Assembly (NCBI GenBank): GCA_030150565.1
Contig: JASLFR010000037.1
Coordinates: forward strand, 1 to 7,133
DNA length: 7,133 nt
Reading direction: 5' to 3'
Source: Cardiobacteriales bacterium
GTDB taxonomy: Bacteria > Pseudomonadota > Gammaproteobacteria > Cardiobacteriales > Wohlfahrtiimonadaceae
Both the position numbers and the translations under genes were made by a program. The notes under the pieces were generated by a model. The model searched no databases. It worked only from the letters and a program-made list of their open reading frames with translations, and was not told the origin of the DNA. Position 1 is the first letter of the stretch, and every line of letters starts with the position of its first letter. Below are positions 5,347 to 7,133 of this stretch, one piece after another.

Positions 5347-6702
5347 GTGAAACGATCAACAACCGTTATTTTATGGGCGATTATCCTCCCCATTCTTGCG
5401 CTACTCTTTCTGAAAGTGGTGGAGAATGATCCTGGAATTGTCGCCTTCTCTGGCACACTCCCCTACTTTGGTGAGTTCTACTTCGCCCTCACCTTCAGCG
5501 GTTTTCTTATTGCGGGGGGGGTACTCTTCATCTTAGGCTATCTTCTCATACGCCTTATCAGCGGCATTTGGCACCTACCAAAACGCTTCAAAAAAGGGTT
5601 GGAAGAGCGCCGCTTAAAAGAGGTAGAGAGCAACTTCGCACAAGCAGAGCTTGCACTCTTAGAGGGGAATAATATTAAAGCGGAGCGGCTCTATCTTGCA
5701 GTAATTGAGGGGCAAGGAGAGCATCAACTCGCCTATTTAGGAGCAGCAAAAGCGGCTCATCAACAGGGCAATAGCTACCGCCGAGATCGCTATCTAAAGC
5801 AGATCGATTTTATTAAAAATCGAAAAGATCGCCTCTTTGGCGCCCTTCGCCGCGCTGAATTTCTCTTAGAGATTAACGATTTTGAGAAGGCGACCGAGCT
5901 CCTCAATCAGCTCTACCGCACTGATCGAAATCCGCAAGTGATCCAACTCTTAGCCGATGCTTACTACCAATCAGAGGCGTGGAGCGATCTTCACAGAATG
6001 ATGCCTGAGTATATGCAAGCGGTAGAGAGAGAGCCTCTTCACGATGCTCAAAAGATGGAGTCGCTCTATCTTGCAGCGCTCAATTTTGCAGCGTCCGATC
6101 AAAATAGTGAGACTCTCACCCTCTTTTGGCACTCACTCCCTGAGAGAATGCGCCGCTCTGAAAGATTGCTTCTTCGCTATATCACGCTACTGCTCGATAA
6201 AGGTGAAGGGGATGAGGCAGAGAATGCGCTCCGTAAGGCGCTTAAGGTCGATTACAACCCCAATCTAATGCTTGCCTACGGTTCCCTCTATCGCGGAAAT
6301 CTACCCGCCCATATTCGCCATGCGCGTAAGTTGGTAGAGCATCACCCCCATATTGCTGAGGGGCATCTTGCACTTGCACAGCTCTTAGCACGTAATGAGG
6401 AGTATGAAGCGGCAGAAGAGGCGACCAAAGAGGCGCTAGCCCTTAAGAGCGATCTCCCTCAAGCGCATAAATTGCTCGGCGAGCTCCATCTGCGCAATGA
6501 GAATCCTCAAGAAGCGCTCCTCTCTTTCAGAAGAGCGAATGATCTGCTCATTCCTGAAGCGTTCAATCCCCTATTACAGGGGGAGGGTGAACTTCTTTTA
6601 GAGGAACGCTCCGCCGAAGAGAGTGGGGAACCAAAAGAGGAGGAGAAGGATCTTCTCACCCCCAGCGCTACAATCGATGAACTAACTGATAAGCGGGAGT
6701 AA
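5347..6702 (+). CDS. hemY: HemY, inner-membrane TPR protein of the heme operon
   Basis: HemY of gammaproteobacteria is a membrane protein encoded with the hemCDX genes. It is not the protoporphyrinogen oxidase that shares the symbol in Bacillus, and its biochemical role is unsettled. The 451-residue product has the HemY N-terminal domain. A membrane helix spans about 6-23, a short periplasmic loop carries ENDPGIVAFSG (26-36), and a second helix spans about 49-72. Then comes the basic motif WHLPKRFKKGLEERR (75-89), which places the rest in the cytoplasm. Residues 95 to about 400 are helical repeats; the clearest TPR units are near 96-130 and 336-400 (AEGHLALAQLLARNEEYEAA, PQAHKLLGELHLRNENPQEA). 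The tail from about 412 is very acidic and probably disordered. Length is a little above the E. coli protein (398). The start is GTG, chosen from the strong Shine-Dalgarno and the family N-terminus. The gap to hemDX is 11 bases, so it is co-transcribed. Last gene of the operon. Confidence 0.93.
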   Translation: MKRSTTVILWAIILPILALLFLKVVENDPGIVAFSGTLPYFGEFYFALTFSGFLIAGGVLFILGYLLIRLISGIWHLPKRFKKGLEERRLKEVESNFAQAELALLEGNNIKAERLYLAVIEGQGEHQLAYLGAAKAAHQQGNSYRRDRYLKQIDFIKNRKDRLFGALRRAEFLLEINDFEKATELLNQLYRTDRNPQVIQLLADAYYQSEAWSDLHRMMPEYMQAVEREPLHDAQKMESLYLAALNFAASDQNSETLTLFWHSLPERMRRSERLLLRYITLLLDKGEGDEAENALRKALKVDYNPNLMLAYGSLYRGNLPAHIRHARKLVEHHPHIAEGHLALAQLLARNEEYEAAEEATKEALALKSDLPQAHKLLGELHLRNENPQEALLSFRRANDLLIPEAFNPLLQGEGELLLEERSAEESGEPKEEEKDLLTPSATIDELTDKRE

Positions 6703-6718
6703 TCTCCCATTTATTGAT

Positions 6719-6744
6719 AAAGGGGCATCTATTGCCCCTTTTTT
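6719..6744 (+). terminator. Rho-independent terminator of the hem operon
   Basis: AAAGGGGCA (6719-6727) and TGCCCCTTT (6733-6741) form a perfect nine-pair stem with a 5-base loop, followed by T's to 6744. It begins 16 bases past the hemY stop. The A/T flanks make it partly symmetric, so it could work in both directions, but no convergent gene is present. It separates the hem operon from folP. Confidence 0.92.
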
Positions 6745-6767
6745 CCGTATTTAAGAAGAGCAAAAAA

Positions 6768-7133
6768 ATGATGATACTGCACTTTAATGGTAAAACTCTC
6801 GATCTTTCACGCCCTAAAATTATGGGCATTTTGAACTTAACGCCCAACTCTTTCTCTGATGGTGGCGATTTTTATGATCCTGAAAAAGCGCTCGATCACG
6901 CTTATAAAATGGTTGAAGATGGCGCCGATATTCTCGACTTAGGTGCTGAATCTACAAACCACAAAGCAGCGCCCATTACAAGCAAAGAGGAGGTAAAACG
7001 CCTGCTCCCTGTATTTAAAAAGTTACAGGAAAATCTCGATGTGCCGATCTCAATCGATACCTTTCGGGCAGATACGATAGGTATTATGCTCGCAGAGGGC
7101 GCCGATATTATTAACGATGTAACGGGGCTTGGC
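6768..7133 (+). CDS. folP: Dihydropteroate synthase, 3' end cut by window edge
   Basis: Condenses the pterin pyrophosphate with p-aminobenzoate to dihydropteroate in folate synthesis; the target of sulfonamides. The first 122 codons of a protein usually near 280 residues are present. Residues 19-33 hold the first family signature (MGILNLTPNSFSDGG), with Asn23. SIDTF at 95-99 holds the pterin-binding Asp97, and INDVTG at 115-120 holds Asn116. The second loop is unusual: GAESTNHKAAPI at 59-70, where most family members have GGESTRPGA. The fold pattern and other binding residues match, so it should be a DHPS-family enzyme. It could be a divergent or sulfonamide-tolerant form. Two ATGs stand together at 6768 and 6771; the first is chosen, with AGAAG and AGAG 7-9 bases upstream. 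It begins 24 bases after the hem terminator, so it has a weak promoter in that gap or relies on read-through. Confidence 0.93.
   Translation, partial: MMILHFNGKTLDLSRPKIMGILNLTPNSFSDGGDFYDPEKALDHAYKMVEDGADILDLGAESTNHKAAPITSKEEVKRLLPVFKKLQENLDVPISIDTFRADTIGIMLAEGADIINDVTGLG

Noticed and set aside
6044..6710. Open frames overlapping hemY on either strand
   Set aside because: Both are shadows of the hemY frame; the minus-strand one also runs through the acidic tail codons, giving a Ser-rich artefact.

Overview
The window looks like ordinary chromosome from a gammaproteobacterium with GC content in the mid-40s percent (estimated by eye). The class call rests on the rpsA-cmk pairing, the E. coli-like hemC-hemD-hemX-hemY order (hemX and hemY neighbours are typical of this class) and close protein resemblance to gammaproteobacterial families. 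I cannot name the genus. A lineage such as Cardiobacteriales would fit but is only a guess. No mobile element, tRNA, rRNA, CRISPR array or phage gene is visible.

Layout. Positions 1-1902 are on the minus strand: rpsA (ribosomal protein S1), which runs off the left edge, preceded in transcription by cmk (cytidylate kinase). The 96-base gap between them holds two stem-loops and no Shine-Dalgarno sequence for rpsA. Positions 1903-2127 are a divergent intergenic region that must carry the promoters for cmk (left) and the hem genes (right). Positions 2128-6702 are a compact plus-strand operon: hemC, a hemD-hemX fusion, and hemY. It closes with a strong Rho-independent terminator at 6719-6744. From 6768 a folP gene (dihydropteroate synthase) starts and runs off the right edge.

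How the genes work together. HemC polymerises four porphobilinogens into hydroxymethylbilane, and HemD cyclises this to uroporphyrinogen III, the branch point for heme, siroheme and cobalamin. HemX and HemY are inner-membrane proteins that travel with these genes; their exact job in tetrapyrrole metabolism is not settled. Here HemD and HemX are one continuous 763-codon frame, so HemD would be tethered to the cytoplasmic face of the membrane. Cmk supplies CDP/dCDP, S1 serves translation initiation, and FolP serves folate synthesis.

The point most worth attention is the HemD/HemX junction. The reading frame is open, yet a well-placed Shine-Dalgarno and ATG for a free-standing HemX survive in frame inside it (3842-3856). 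Both alternative frames hit a stop within a few codons of that site. This could be a recent fusion, dual expression of HemDX plus HemX, or a one-base sequence error. A second point is the FolP substrate loop, where the usual T-R-P-G is replaced by T-N-H-K.
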